From Vibrio plantisponsor (GTDB lineage Bacteria > Pseudomonadota > Gammaproteobacteria > Enterobacterales > Vibrionaceae), in assembly GCF_013041605.1 (NCBI RefSeq), contig NZ_JABEQC010000001.1:1-64000 (forward strand): 64,000 nucleotides of DNA. Direction: 5' to 3'. Shown here one piece after another: positions 33,683 to 43,104 of this stretch. The notes under the pieces are model-generated. The model saw only the letters and a program-made list of their open reading frames with translations. It was not told the DNA's origin and did no database searches. The first letter of the stretch is position 1, and every line of letters begins with the position of its first letter. Position numbers and translations under genes: made by a program.

Positions 33683-35035
33683 TTACTGCTTGCAAAGCAT
33701 ATAGCTAGTTAGAGGAGCGGCTTCGACTACAACTTTCGTACCAGTGCTGGAGAACACTTGTTCGCTTAACAAATCCCGTAGTGCGTGGTTCCAGTTAAGC
33801 TCTACTGTTTGTGGTCTTGCAGATTTATTGATAATAACAATTCCTTTCTCGCCACGACTGAACACCAGTAAGTCATCACTGGCTTCAATCATCACCATAG
33901 GCAACCCATGCATCCGGTTGTGGAACTCAATTTGTGCGATGATTTTTGGATCGTTCCATGCGTTCAGCCAACGAGGCTGGCCCGATTTGTTTTTGATGCG
34001 GCTGGTATCCAGATCGGTGTAAATCAACGGCACTCCGCCATCACGCCCTAAAATATAGCTGTACGCCAAGCTTTCTAAAGCTTCATCCATCACTAAGTTC
34101 TTGAATACATCATTGTTAGGGATGTCATGGGTAACTGTGAAGGTAATGGCTCGTTCCTTCGAAAGCGCTTCACCAAAACAGTAAGGATCTATAAGTGTTT
34201 TCAAACTGCCCGATTTTTGTAGTGCGTTGAACACAGTCTGGAATAATGGAAAGTCGTAAGCACCGAGTTGGGTTTCGGCTAAATACGGCTCTAAGAACAA
34301 CTTGTATTCTTCTTTGGTCGCGCCGCCATCAGTAATGATTTCACCGAAAATATGCACATCTCTGGTGATCTCATCACTCCAGACTTTTTTCAGATGCTCA
34401 ATAGACATGTGCTTTGCTGCATCAATTCTGAATCCTTTCACACCCAATGTTTTCAGTGCTTTAAGATAGGTCTGCTGCATTTCGATCACATGCGGACAGT
34501 CTCTTAGAGTTGGTAGCCCTTGATCATGTGGACCACCCGTAATACGCCCATTTTGCACCTGCCATTTGTCTTTCCAGTCTTTGATACCAAAGGCTTCAAC
34601 AAAGTCTTCTTCTTTGAACAAAGGTTCAGACAAATCACCAAACAACACTTGTTTTTGATAATAGCGAGAAGATTTTTGATAGTGCTTCATATCCTCTTCA
34701 CTCGGGTACTGAAGATCGAGGCGTTTTTTCGATTCATTGGCCATGTGGTTGAATACCACATCGGCGTAGACATGTACCCCAAAAGCTTTCAAGGCATTGG
34801 TCATATCTTTAAATGCTTGGGTATCACCGAGTTGATTGTCGATGACTCTGTAATCTTGAGGTTGGTAGCGCTGCCACCACTCAGTTCCGTGGTCGCTTTT
34901 CGCGGATTTCATTGGAGGGGAAATCAATACGGCTTTATACCCAGCTTCGAATATTGCTGAAGCTCGTTCAGCTACCAGGGCATAAGGCCAGTCAAATGCG
35001 TGCAAAATAACGTCAGTTGGCTGATGAAGACTCAT
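33683..35035 (-). CDS. Cytoplasmic GH13 alpha-amylase
   Basis: The 450-residue glycoside hydrolase cleaves alpha-1,4 glucans. The four GH13 regions are visible: DVVFNH, GFRIDAAKH (nucleophile Asp205), IFGEII (acid/base Glu232) and TVTHDIPNN (Asp304). No signal peptide is present, so it should act on internal glucans or imported maltodextrins. It is monocistronic. Confidence 0.9.
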   Translation of the reverse strand: MSLHQPTDVILHAFDWPYALVAERASAIFEAGYKAVLISPPMKSAKSDHGTEWWQRYQPQDYRVIDNQLGDTQAFKDMTNALKAFGVHVYADVVFNHMANESKKRLDLQYPSEEDMKHYQKSSRYYQKQVLFGDLSEPLFKEEDFVEAFGIKDWKDKWQVQNGRITGGPHDQGLPTLRDCPHVIEMQQTYLKALKTLGVKGFRIDAAKHMSIEHLKKVWSDEITRDVHIFGEIITDGGATKEEYKLFLEPYLAETQLGAYDFPLFQTVFNALQKSGSLKTLIDPYCFGEALSKERAITFTVTHDIPNNDVFKNLVMDEALESLAYSYILGRDGGVPLIYTDLDTSRIKNKSGQPRWLNAWNDPKIIAQIEFHNRMHGLPMVMIEASDDLLVFSRGEKGIVIINKSARPQTVELNWNHALRDLLSEQVFSSTGTKVVVEAAPLTSYMLCKQ

Positions 35036-35347
35036 TGTAAATACTCCTTGTTACTCTACAAGCCGAATGAAAACTAAAAATGAATGCGCGGCTTGCTAGG
35101 GCTAACAGCCCTGATATATAACCGAGTATAAAATATTCAACCTATTTGAAATCCACCTCTTAATGCTAAATAACGGTGGAGAATGGAGGCGTAGATTGAC
35201 ATATTTAAGCTGGGTTGGGTTATCCTTAACCTCATCACAGTATAGACGCCTATACTTAACTAGGCGGTGCAACGTTGTTTTCATTTACGAGACATCTGGA
35301 TTTGATGTCATTAATAAGTGATCATTTTGCTCACTATGGAGGATTAT

Positions 35348-36004
35348 ATGCGGTCCCTAAGAATCGATATCGTCTCTGATGTAGTCTGCCCTTGGTGCAT
35401 TATTGGATATAAGCGCCTGCAAGCGGCTTTGAAACTGGTATCGAATGAGATTCAGGCAGAAATACACTGGCATCCGTTCGAACTCAACCCAACCATGCCT
35501 GAAGGTGGAGAAAACCTTCGCGATCATCTTGCTCGCAAATATGGCACGACCAAAGAAGCGAGCATTGAAGCCAGAAATACACTGACTCAGCTAGGAGCCG
35601 AAGTGGGATTCCAGTTCAACTTCTATGAAGAAATGCGAATCTACAACACGCGAAAAGCACATCAGTTATTAATGTGGGCAAATCAACATCACAAACAAAA
35701 TGAGCTTGAGCTTGCATTGTTCGAGGCGTATTTCCGCCATGAAAAGAAAATTGATGACGAGAATGTACTAATACAAATTGCCGTTGATGCTGGGCTGAAT
35801 GAAGCAGAATGCTTAGAAGTATTACATGATGATTCATGGGCGAAGGCGGTCGCGAATACTGAACAACAATGGCTTCAGGCTGGTATCCATGCCGTTCCCG
35901 CCATTATTATCGATCAGAAACACCTCGTCTCCGGAGCCCAATCCACAGAGCGTCTGGTTGAACTATTGAAAAGTATCTCGAGTAACATGGCCTCAATTCA
36001 CTAG
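35348..36004 (+). CDS. DsbA-family oxidoreductase (FrnE-like)
   Basis: The 218-residue protein has a thioredoxin-like DsbA fold with CPWC active site at the N-terminus (IDIVSDVVCPWCIIGYKRLQ) and HAVPAIIIDQKHLVSGAQ with a cis-proline before the C-terminal helix. No signal peptide, so it is the cytoplasmic FrnE/YwbO type. I start at ATG 35348, after GGAGGA. Confidence 0.9.
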   Translation: MRSLRIDIVSDVVCPWCIIGYKRLQAALKLVSNEIQAEIHWHPFELNPTMPEGGENLRDHLARKYGTTKEASIEARNTLTQLGAEVGFQFNFYEEMRIYNTRKAHQLLMWANQHHKQNELELALFEAYFRHEKKIDDENVLIQIAVDAGLNEAECLEVLHDDSWAKAVANTEQQWLQAGIHAVPAIIIDQKHLVSGAQSTERLVELLKSISSNMASIH

Positions 36005-36031
36005 CGCATCTTACTTAGAATCGAAAAAGAA

Positions 36032-36056
36032 AAGGCCTTCATCTGAAGGCCTTGTT
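36032..36056. terminator. Terminator between the FrnE-like and Lon-like genes
   Basis: The 9-bp stem AAGGCCTTC/GAAGGCCTT with a four-base loop is followed by TTGTTT; the genes converge here. Confidence 0.7.
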
Positions 36057-36081
36057 TGTATTGTTTCATCCACTTACGCGG

Positions 36082-38442
36082 TTACTTTCTTAGCGCATTC
36101 AATTTGGCCTGAGCCAGACCGTAAATGCTGTCCACCGGATAGCTGCCATCTTCTGTTGCGATACCGACTTTTTTACCCGTGAAAATTTCAATTGCTTCAG
36201 AAACATGGCTTATCGCCCAGATATTGAACTCGCCTTTTTCTACCGCTCTGACAATATCTGGTCTTAACATCAAGTTGTGCTTGTTAGCCTGGGGAATGAT
36301 CACGCCTTGAGAGTTATGACGTCCTTTGATGCAGCACACATCAAAGAAGCCCTCAATTTTCTCGTTCACTCCACCGATAGGTTGAGATTCACCAAACTGG
36401 TTCATGGAGCCAGTAATCGCAATATCTTGTCGATTTGGCTGTTTGGAAAACGCTGAAACTATCGCACAGAACTCCGCCATACTTGCACTGTCACCATCAA
36501 CACCGCCGTAAGACTGCTCAAACGTGATGGTGGTGGTTAGCGGTACACGCGCCGTACGTCCAAACACCGAGTTAAGATAAGCAGAAAGAATCATCACCCC
36601 TTTTGAGTGAATACTTCCCCCTAGATCGACACTACGTTCAATATCAATAATGTCACCCTCACCGTAAGACGTTGTCGCTGTGATACGGTTTGGCGCGCCA
36701 AACATATGATCTTTGGTAGCCAGAACAGATAAAGCATTCACCTGCCCCACTGCTGAGCCTTCAGTCTGAATAAGCGTTGTGCCGTTGGAGAAGGTTTCCA
36801 TCACGCTCTCCTGCAAACGATTGACGCGCATTTGCTGATTGCTCAAGGCCTCTTCTACGTGGCTTTGGCGAATCATGTTCGAGTTCGCCTGCTTCGCGAC
36901 GTAGTTTGATTCACGCAGTAAGTTGGCAATATGAGCCGAATGAAGAGAAAGCTTTGACTGATCACCTGCCATTCTCGAACTGTGTTCAATAATTCTCGCG
37001 ATGGCCTTACGGTCACAGTGTAACAAGTTACTGTCGTGAACAATGCTGGAAATGAAACGCGCATAGTGAAGCTCCGTATCATCAGTACGCTTCATCTCAT
37101 CTTCGAAATCAGCCGTCACACGGAACAACTCGCTAAACTCGGGATCATAGTGAGCAAGCAATTCATAAGTGCGGTAATCACCGAACAGAATGATTTTGAC
37201 ATCCAGAGGAATAGGTTCAGGGTCCAGAGAGACGGTACCCGTTAGCGTCACTTCTTTTTCCAACGAAGTGAAACTGATTTGACGCGAGCGCAGCGCACGT
37301 TTCAGACCATCCCAAACGTAGGGTTGCTCCAATACTTTCACCGCATCCATCATCAATACGCCACCATTTGCCTTATGCAAACTACCCGCACGAATCAATG
37401 AGAAATCGGTAAACACTGTGCCTTTATACGTTGCAGTTTCCACATAACCAAACAGAGAGTGATAGTTCGGGTTTTCCTCAACCACAATAGGGAAATCGTC
37501 AGAACAACGGCTCACCAGCACGTTCACTTTATAGCGACGTGGCAGTTTCTTATCTAACGCTGCCGTTGCAATATCACCCTGCTCGCCTGCGCCTTCCAAA
37601 AAGATATCTACGTTTTCCAGAATGTCTTTTTGCAGGTCGGTCAGGTAGCTTTTGATCTCCGCATACTGCGAATAATCCTGCTTCAACTGCTTAATGAAAT
37701 GAGCAACGACATCAAGCGTCACGTCATCATTAAGCTTTTTAATTTTTTCGGTATACGATTCTTCCCACTCAGTTAAGTGGCGCACCATATTACGTAGTGA
37801 AACTTCGAGTTTATCAATCGTCTGACTGAAGTGTTCTTGCTCTTTTTTGGTTAGCGCATCGAAAGATTCTTCGGTGTGCAGCTCTTCACCATTCAAAGCA
37901 ACAAACTGGTATTCACCTTGGTTGGTAATAGTTAGGCTGATGCCTTTTTCTTTGGCATCTTTCGTGATGTTTTCCAGTTCGCTTTGTTGTTTTTGATCGA
38001 GCTGATTTTTCAACTTTTCAGCACGACCAATGTATAGCTCATTATCAAAAGCTAACGGCATACCGTTCATTAGCTTGGTCATTAGCTTTTCAATGTCTTG
38101 ACGAAACGCGCTGCCAACACCACGTGGTAGCTTTAATACTCTTGGAGTACGGATGTCATCGAAGTTTGCGACATAACACCAGTCATACAGGTTATCTGTC
38201 TCGTATTTATGGCGACTGAGATAACGCATGATCATAGTGCGTTTGCCTAAACCATTGCGGCCAATCGCGTAGATGTTGTAGCCCTTCTCTTTGATCGACA
38301 TGGCAAACTCTACCGCTTTTTGCGCACGCTCTTGACCAACGATTTCGTCAAGTGGGGGAAGTTCTTTGGTGGATTTGCAAGGCAATTGTTCTAGCTTTGC
38401 TACGTGGTAAAGCTGTTCTGCGTTCAGTTGTTGAATAGCCAT
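36082..38442 (-). CDS. Lon-like ATP-dependent protease (LonB/YcbZ type)
   Basis: A 786-residue protease with an N-terminal P-loop (GRNGLGKRT, about 62-70), a long coiled-coil insertion (about 150-280), a second AAA part (GGVLMMDAVKVLEQP) and a C-terminal Lon protease domain. The catalytic dyad is Ser652 (DGDSAS) and Lys695 (GGVNEKIEG), the same spacing as in E. coli Lon. It lacks the Lon N-domain and differs from the housekeeping Lon. AAAGGAGTGG precedes the ATG. Confidence 0.9.
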   Translation of the reverse strand: MAIQQLNAEQLYHVAKLEQLPCKSTKELPPLDEIVGQERAQKAVEFAMSIKEKGYNIYAIGRNGLGKRTMIMRYLSRHKYETDNLYDWCYVANFDDIRTPRVLKLPRGVGSAFRQDIEKLMTKLMNGMPLAFDNELYIGRAEKLKNQLDQKQQSELENITKDAKEKGISLTITNQGEYQFVALNGEELHTEESFDALTKKEQEHFSQTIDKLEVSLRNMVRHLTEWEESYTEKIKKLNDDVTLDVVAHFIKQLKQDYSQYAEIKSYLTDLQKDILENVDIFLEGAGEQGDIATAALDKKLPRRYKVNVLVSRCSDDFPIVVEENPNYHSLFGYVETATYKGTVFTDFSLIRAGSLHKANGGVLMMDAVKVLEQPYVWDGLKRALRSRQISFTSLEKEVTLTGTVSLDPEPIPLDVKIILFGDYRTYELLAHYDPEFSELFRVTADFEDEMKRTDDTELHYARFISSIVHDSNLLHCDRKAIARIIEHSSRMAGDQSKLSLHSAHIANLLRESNYVAKQANSNMIRQSHVEEALSNQQMRVNRLQESVMETFSNGTTLIQTEGSAVGQVNALSVLATKDHMFGAPNRITATTSYGEGDIIDIERSVDLGGSIHSKGVMILSAYLNSVFGRTARVPLTTTITFEQSYGGVDGDSASMAEFCAIVSAFSKQPNRQDIAITGSMNQFGESQPIGGVNEKIEGFFDVCCIKGRHNSQGVIIPQANKHNLMLRPDIVRAVEKGEFNIWAISHVSEAIEIFTGKKVGIATEDGSYPVDSIYGLAQAKLNALRK

Positions 38443-38575
38443 AGCTCCACTCCTTTGGTTTTATATTCTTCTTTTGTATATCAAGTTTAGCCGTAAAGCT
38501 TTGACTTTTTAGTGATTTAGCCCCTCTTAACAAGCAAGCGGACAAATATTAAGCAAAATCGTTAATTTTTATCAT

Positions 38576-38590
38576 TGATAATCATTTGCA
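38576..38590. promoter_or_regulatory. Candidate Fur box
   Basis: TGATAATCATTTGCA matches 12 of 15 positions of the 7-1-7 Fur core and lies about 50 bases before the DUF2753 gene and about 135 before the Lon-like gene. Confidence 0.45.
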
Positions 38591-38643
38591 TTTGAGATTT
38601 TATTGCATTTAAATAAGTACAAACGAGCGAACGAGAACAAGTG

Positions 38644-39138
38644 ATGAACTTAAAACAGTGCTGGGCACACTACACAAAAGCAGAAGAACTTTTAAAAGCT
38701 GGTCATTGGCCTCAAGCCCACTATTTGCTTGAAGATGTCCTGCATAACCTTCCCAATCATCTTGAGAACACAGCACGAGATCCTGCTGCCAAGCCGTGCC
38801 AGCTTGTTTGTCTGATTTCAGGATTACACGATGCCGCTATCCATCAGGCTGAGATCCTAAATAATATGGGACAGCAGAAACGGGCTTTTGACGCACTCAA
38901 TCAGGCTTATGGATTGCTTCAGTTTATGTCGATTGAAAGAAGCGACCTGATTTCGGCAGTCGCGTCTGTTCTCGATAAACACAGCACCAACTTATTGATG
39001 CATTTAAGTGCTTTTTGTCTCGCACAAAGGGACGCAAACTGGCAATTGGAATATCAGGATATTGAAAAAGCTCACCAGTACTTTACTCAGCTAAAACTCT
39101 CTTACGGCCTATGTTTAGAAACACCGACACTTAACTAA
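38644..39138 (+). CDS. DUF2753 family TPR-like protein
   Basis: The 164-residue soluble helical protein matches the Vibrio DUF2753 family. TPR-like helical pairs are visible (CWAHYTKAEELLKAGHWPQAHYLLEDVL, AEILNNMGQQKRAFDALNQAYGLL). Function unknown; a candidate Fur site lies upstream. The ATG at 38644 directly follows an in-frame GTG at 38641. Confidence 0.8.
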   Translation: MNLKQCWAHYTKAEELLKAGHWPQAHYLLEDVLHNLPNHLENTARDPAAKPCQLVCLISGLHDAAIHQAEILNNMGQQKRAFDALNQAYGLLQFMSIERSDLISAVASVLDKHSTNLLMHLSAFCLAQRDANWQLEYQDIEKAHQYFTQLKLSYGLCLETPTLN

Positions 39139-39148
39139 ACTGAGTTGA

Positions 39149-40048
39149 TTAGAAGTAATGAGATATGGCTAAGTAACGAGTACGGATATGTTCTATCAGC
39201 AAACGGACTTTGTTCGGTGGCTGACGTGTAAACGGGTAGACTGCGTAAATTCCAAGCTTCTTACCCACCTGCTCTGGGAAAATATCCACTAATTCGCCGT
39301 TTCGAAAATCATGATATACCAAGCATCTCGGCACATAAGCAATACCGTGCCCTCCAAGCGCAGCTTTGCGCAGTGCGGTCGCATTATCTGTTGAAAAAGT
39401 GCCAGAGACTTTAACGATATAGTTACCTTTGCTGCCCTTAAACTCCCAGTCACTCGCCCCTGTGGTCTGATACGCGTATTGCAGGCAATTATGGTTGACC
39501 AAATCTTCTGGTTTAAGTGGTTTACCGTTGCGTGCGATGTACGAAGGGGAAGCACACACTACCCATTGCGAATCCAATATATGACGCGCAATCAAACTGG
39601 AATCGTCCAGATAACCGGTACGGATAACTAAGTCATAGCCCCCTTCCACCAAATCAACAAAGCGATTGTCGAGTGACATATCCACTGTTAATCCCGGATG
39701 CATATTGCAAAATTCCGCTACTGCATCGGCGAGAATCAGATCGCCAGAAATAGAAGGTACGGACATCTTAATGTGCCCGCTGATGTTCTCGCCAAATCCC
39801 GCCACTGCATCCATCGCTTCCTGAGTGGCTTGCTTCACATTTTTCGCACTCGACATCAAAGCCTTACCCGCTTCGGTCAAAGTTAATTTACGCGTTGTTC
39901 GATATAATAACTGCACACTCAGCTCTTCTTCCAAACGCGCAATTCTTTTGCTAACTACCGAATTTGTCAGGTTATTTTGTTCAGCCACTTTACTAAAACT
40001 GCCAAATTCAACCACTTGGGAAAACAAGATTAAATCGTCTGCACGCAT
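39149..40048 (-). CDS. LysR-type regulator of the lactate cluster
   Basis: The 299-residue regulator has the LysR helix-turn-helix (LILFSQVVEFGSFSKVAEQNNLTNSVVSKRIARLEEELSVQLLYRTTRKL) and a LysR substrate domain (about 90-295). It is divergent from lldE and a 25-bp palindrome lies 18 bases before its ATG, so it probably controls the lactate operon and itself. The inducer is unknown. Confidence 0.9.
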   Translation of the reverse strand: MRADDLILFSQVVEFGSFSKVAEQNNLTNSVVSKRIARLEEELSVQLLYRTTRKLTLTEAGKALMSSAKNVKQATQEAMDAVAGFGENISGHIKMSVPSISGDLILADAVAEFCNMHPGLTVDMSLDNRFVDLVEGGYDLVIRTGYLDDSSLIARHILDSQWVVCASPSYIARNGKPLKPEDLVNHNCLQYAYQTTGASDWEFKGSKGNYIVKVSGTFSTDNATALRKAALGGHGIAYVPRCLVYHDFRNGELVDIFPEQVGKKLGIYAVYPFTRQPPNKVRLLIEHIRTRYLAISHYF

Positions 40049-40065
40049 CAAATTATGTCACTTTT

Positions 40066-40090
40066 GGAAATAATGAATTTCATTATTTCC
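40066..40090. promoter_or_regulatory. Perfect 25-bp palindrome, LysR operator candidate
   Basis: GGAAATAATGAA and TTCATTATTTCC are exact inverted arms with one central base. The site lies in the 120-bp gap between the LysR gene and lldE. Confidence 0.7.
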
Positions 40091-40168
40091 CTATATTAAG
40101 AAAAAGGAAAGCGCTAGATTCACATTTAATTAACACGATAATTACAATAACTCCCGTTAGGAGAAGCA

Positions 40169-40927
40169 ATGCGTATCTACCCTGCAAAACCACAAAAAGT
40201 GTATTTCTACGCCACGTGTCTGGTGGATCTGTTTGACCCTCAAGCAGGGCTAGATGCGATAACCCTTCTTGAACAGCAAGGGCTTGAAGTTATCTTCGTT
40301 GAAAAACAAACCTGTTGCGGACAGCCCGCTTACACCTCGGGCTATGACGACCAAGCCAAGAAAGTGGCATTGAGCCAAATCGCGCTGTTTCCTGAACCTT
40401 ATCCAGTGATTGTGTTATCGGGTTCGTGTGGCGGCATGATGCACCATCATTACCGACGCTTATTCAAAGAGGATTCCCAGCAAGATCAGGTTAACGAATT
40501 CTGTGACAGAGTGTTCGAACTGACTGAATTCTTAGTCAATGTCTGCCGTGTCAAGCTGACGGATACTGGCGAACCCACTTCCGTGGTCATGCATACCTCC
40601 TGTGCCGCTCGTCGGGAAATGAATGTCCATGTTACGGCCACAGAACTGCTGAATCAGCTTGAAAGTGTTGAGCTTCGCATGCAGGACTACGAGAGTGAAT
40701 GTTGTGGATTCGGCGGCACCTTTTCAGTCCGTCACCCCAATATTTCTCAAGCCATGGTTGAAGATAAAACCCATCACATTACTCAAACCAACGCAGAGAC
40801 GTTAGTCAGTGCCGATTGGGGATGTCTGCTCAATATCAATGGCGCTTTGCAATACCAAGGTAAAGAACTACAAGGCCGCCACCTAGCAAGTTTCTTATTA
40901 GAGCGCACCAAAGGAGCACAATCATGA
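40169..40927 (+). CDS. lldE: L-lactate utilisation protein LutA/LldE
   Basis: The 252-residue Fe-S subunit of the LutABC (LldEFG) complex oxidises L-lactate to pyruvate. Two CCG domains supply the cysteines: QTCCGQPAYTSGY and SECCGFGGTFSVRHPNIS, plus VLSGSCGGMM and MHTSCAARREM. TAGGAGAAG precedes the ATG. The four-base overlap with lutB shows coupling. Confidence 0.93.
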   Translation: MRIYPAKPQKVYFYATCLVDLFDPQAGLDAITLLEQQGLEVIFVEKQTCCGQPAYTSGYDDQAKKVALSQIALFPEPYPVIVLSGSCGGMMHHHYRRLFKEDSQQDQVNEFCDRVFELTEFLVNVCRVKLTDTGEPTSVVMHTSCAARREMNVHVTATELLNQLESVELRMQDYESECCGFGGTFSVRHPNISQAMVEDKTHHITQTNAETLVSADWGCLLNINGALQYQGKELQGRHLASFLLERTKGAQS

Positions 40928-42387
40928 GTCAGACTCCTCAACAGTTTCATCTTCAGGCAAAAACCGCGTTAGAAGATCCTCAACTACGCGCTAATTTTCG
41001 TGGGGCCATGGACTACCTGAGAGATAAGCGTAAAACGGCATTTTCAGATGCAAAAGAAGAGAAAGCGATTCGTGATTTAGCGGAATCTATCCGACAACGC
41101 TGCCTGAGTAAGTTGCCGACATTACTGGAACAACTTGAACAGAAATGTTCCCAAAACGGTATTTATGTCCATTGGGCGGAAAACCCAGAACAAGCTAATG
41201 GCATTATCGCCGAAATAGCGCAGCGCCATCAGGCGAGAATGATCATCAAAGGTAAGTCGATGGTCAGCGAAGAGATCGAGATGAACCATGAAATGGCAAA
41301 ACTCGGTATTGAATGTTTAGAAAGCGATATGGGGGAATACATTGTCCAGCTTGACGGCGACAAACCATCTCACATCATCATGCCAGCGATTCATAAGAAT
41401 AAACAGGAAGTGAGTGATACCTTCGAGAAAAATCTTGATGGCTTTACGCCAACTTTCGATGTTGATGAACTGATTCAAACGGGGCGCACCCGTCTTCGTC
41501 AGAAATTTCACGATGCTGATATTGGTCTCTCAGGGGTTAATTTTGCCGTAGCTGAAACTGGCACGCTTTGCTTGGTTGAAAACGAAGGAAATGGCCGGAT
41601 GTCGACCACGATCCCTAAGGTTCATATTGCCATCACAGGCATAGAAAAGGTGGTTGAATACCTTGCCGATGTTCCGCCGCTTTATAGTGCTTTAACTCGC
41701 TCAGCAACAGGTCAGGCTATCACCACCTATTTCAATATGATCACTTCGCCGCGCAAAAAAGGCGAGAAAGACGGTCCGCGAGAAGTGCATTTGGTCTTAC
41801 TTGATAATGGTCGCAGTCAGGCCTATCAAGACGAGGAAATGCGTAAAACACTGCAATGCATCCGCTGCGGCGCTTGTATGAACCACTGTCCGGTTTACAC
41901 CAAAATTGGCGGGCACGCTTATGGAACCGTTTATCCGGGGCCGATTGGCAAAATCATTTCACCTCATCTCTTAGGTTTAGAAGCGACACAAGATTTGGTT
42001 ACCGCCTCAAGCTTATGCGGCGCGTGCGGTGAAGTTTGCCCAGTACGAATTCCAATTCCTGAACTGTTACAACGCCTGCGCAGAGAAGCAAAACATGATG
42101 CGAAATCAGGTAACACGGTTATGGAAGGACAGAAAGCCGCGCACAGCAATCTAGAAAGTATGGCGATGACAAGCTTTGCCTTTGCAGCAACGCACCCTAC
42201 TTTTTACCACTCTGCAACAGGGCTTACCACCAAGATGCAAGCGCTTATCCCAAACAAGCTTGGCGCGTGGACACAATGTCGAACCGCACCAAAACCTGCG
42301 AGTAAAACCTTGCATCAGTTGCTCAAAGAAAAGCAAACCAGGGCAGACGACCACTCAGGTAACAAAAGTAGTGAGGACAAATCATGA
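40924..42387 (+). CDS. lutB: L-lactate utilisation protein LutB/LldF
   Basis: The 487-residue subunit carries two 4Fe-4S ferredoxin motifs (CIRCGACMNHCPVYTKIGG and CGACGEVCPVRIPIP) after the large LUD domain (residues about 65-290, MIIKGKSMVSEEIEMNHEM, FAVAETGTLCLVENEGNGRM). It passes electrons from lactate. Four-base overlaps join it to lutA and lutC. Confidence 0.94.
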   Translation: MSQTPQQFHLQAKTALEDPQLRANFRGAMDYLRDKRKTAFSDAKEEKAIRDLAESIRQRCLSKLPTLLEQLEQKCSQNGIYVHWAENPEQANGIIAEIAQRHQARMIIKGKSMVSEEIEMNHEMAKLGIECLESDMGEYIVQLDGDKPSHIIMPAIHKNKQEVSDTFEKNLDGFTPTFDVDELIQTGRTRLRQKFHDADIGLSGVNFAVAETGTLCLVENEGNGRMSTTIPKVHIAITGIEKVVEYLADVPPLYSALTRSATGQAITTYFNMITSPRKKGEKDGPREVHLVLLDNGRSQAYQDEEMRKTLQCIRCGACMNHCPVYTKIGGHAYGTVYPGPIGKIISPHLLGLEATQDLVTASSLCGACGEVCPVRIPIPELLQRLRREAKHDAKSGNTVMEGQKAAHSNLESMAMTSFAFAATHPTFYHSATGLTTKMQALIPNKLGAWTQCRTAPKPASKTLHQLLKEKQTRADDHSGNKSSEDKS

Positions 42388-43043
42388 GTACGGCACGCGA
42401 TAACATCTTAAAAAGACTCAGAAACGCCAACGCTATGCCAGTCCAAAGCACAGAAATTGCTTTCGAACCTTGGGGTTTCGATAAGAGTAAAACTGAGCAG
42501 GAAAAAATGGCGCGATTTTGCCAAGCGCTCACCGCAAGCCATGCTCAGGTCATTCAACTAGAGAGTTCAGAAATTGGTGCGACTCTAGAGACGATCAGCT
42601 TAGAAAAAGGATGGCACCGAGCCGCCATTGGCACTGAAGGGGAATGGATTAACGACTTCAGACAAGGCTTAAGAGCGCTAGATATTATTGAATATCAGAA
42701 TGACATCGAAAATTGGAAAAGTGCGCTGTTCCATGAAGTAGATGTGGGGGTCACACATGTATTAGCAGGCATTGCTGACACTGGCGCTCTGGTCTTATGG
42801 CCAAGTGTGCAAGAACCAAGAACATTATCACTGGTACCGCCCTGCCATATTGCTGTGATGCGCGCATCTACGTTACACAATCACTTTCTTGAAGTGATGG
42901 CTGAACAAAACTGGGCAGCAAACATGCCGACCAACGCACTTTTGATATCGGGGCCTTCCAAAACGGCTGACATTCAACAAACCTTAGCTTATGGCGCACA
43001 TGGACCAAGCGAACTTATCGTCCTCATTGTTAAAGATAAATAG
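42384..43043 (+). CDS. lutC: L-lactate utilisation protein LutC/LldG
   Basis: The 219-residue LUD-domain subunit completes the LutABC complex. Conserved features are ADTGALVLWPSVQEPRTLSLVPPCHIAVMRAS and LLISGPSKTADIQQTLAYGAHGPSELIVLIV. It is coupled to lutB, and dld follows after 61 bases. Confidence 0.92.
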   Translation: MSTARDNILKRLRNANAMPVQSTEIAFEPWGFDKSKTEQEKMARFCQALTASHAQVIQLESSEIGATLETISLEKGWHRAAIGTEGEWINDFRQGLRALDIIEYQNDIENWKSALFHEVDVGVTHVLAGIADTGALVLWPSVQEPRTLSLVPPCHIAVMRASTLHNHFLEVMAEQNWAANMPTNALLISGPSKTADIQQTLAYGAHGPSELIVLIVKDK

Positions 43044-43104
43044 ACGAAAGATAAATAATAGATGAACGGTAAGTCATCGCGTAAATGGCAACGAGATAAC
43101 TAAA

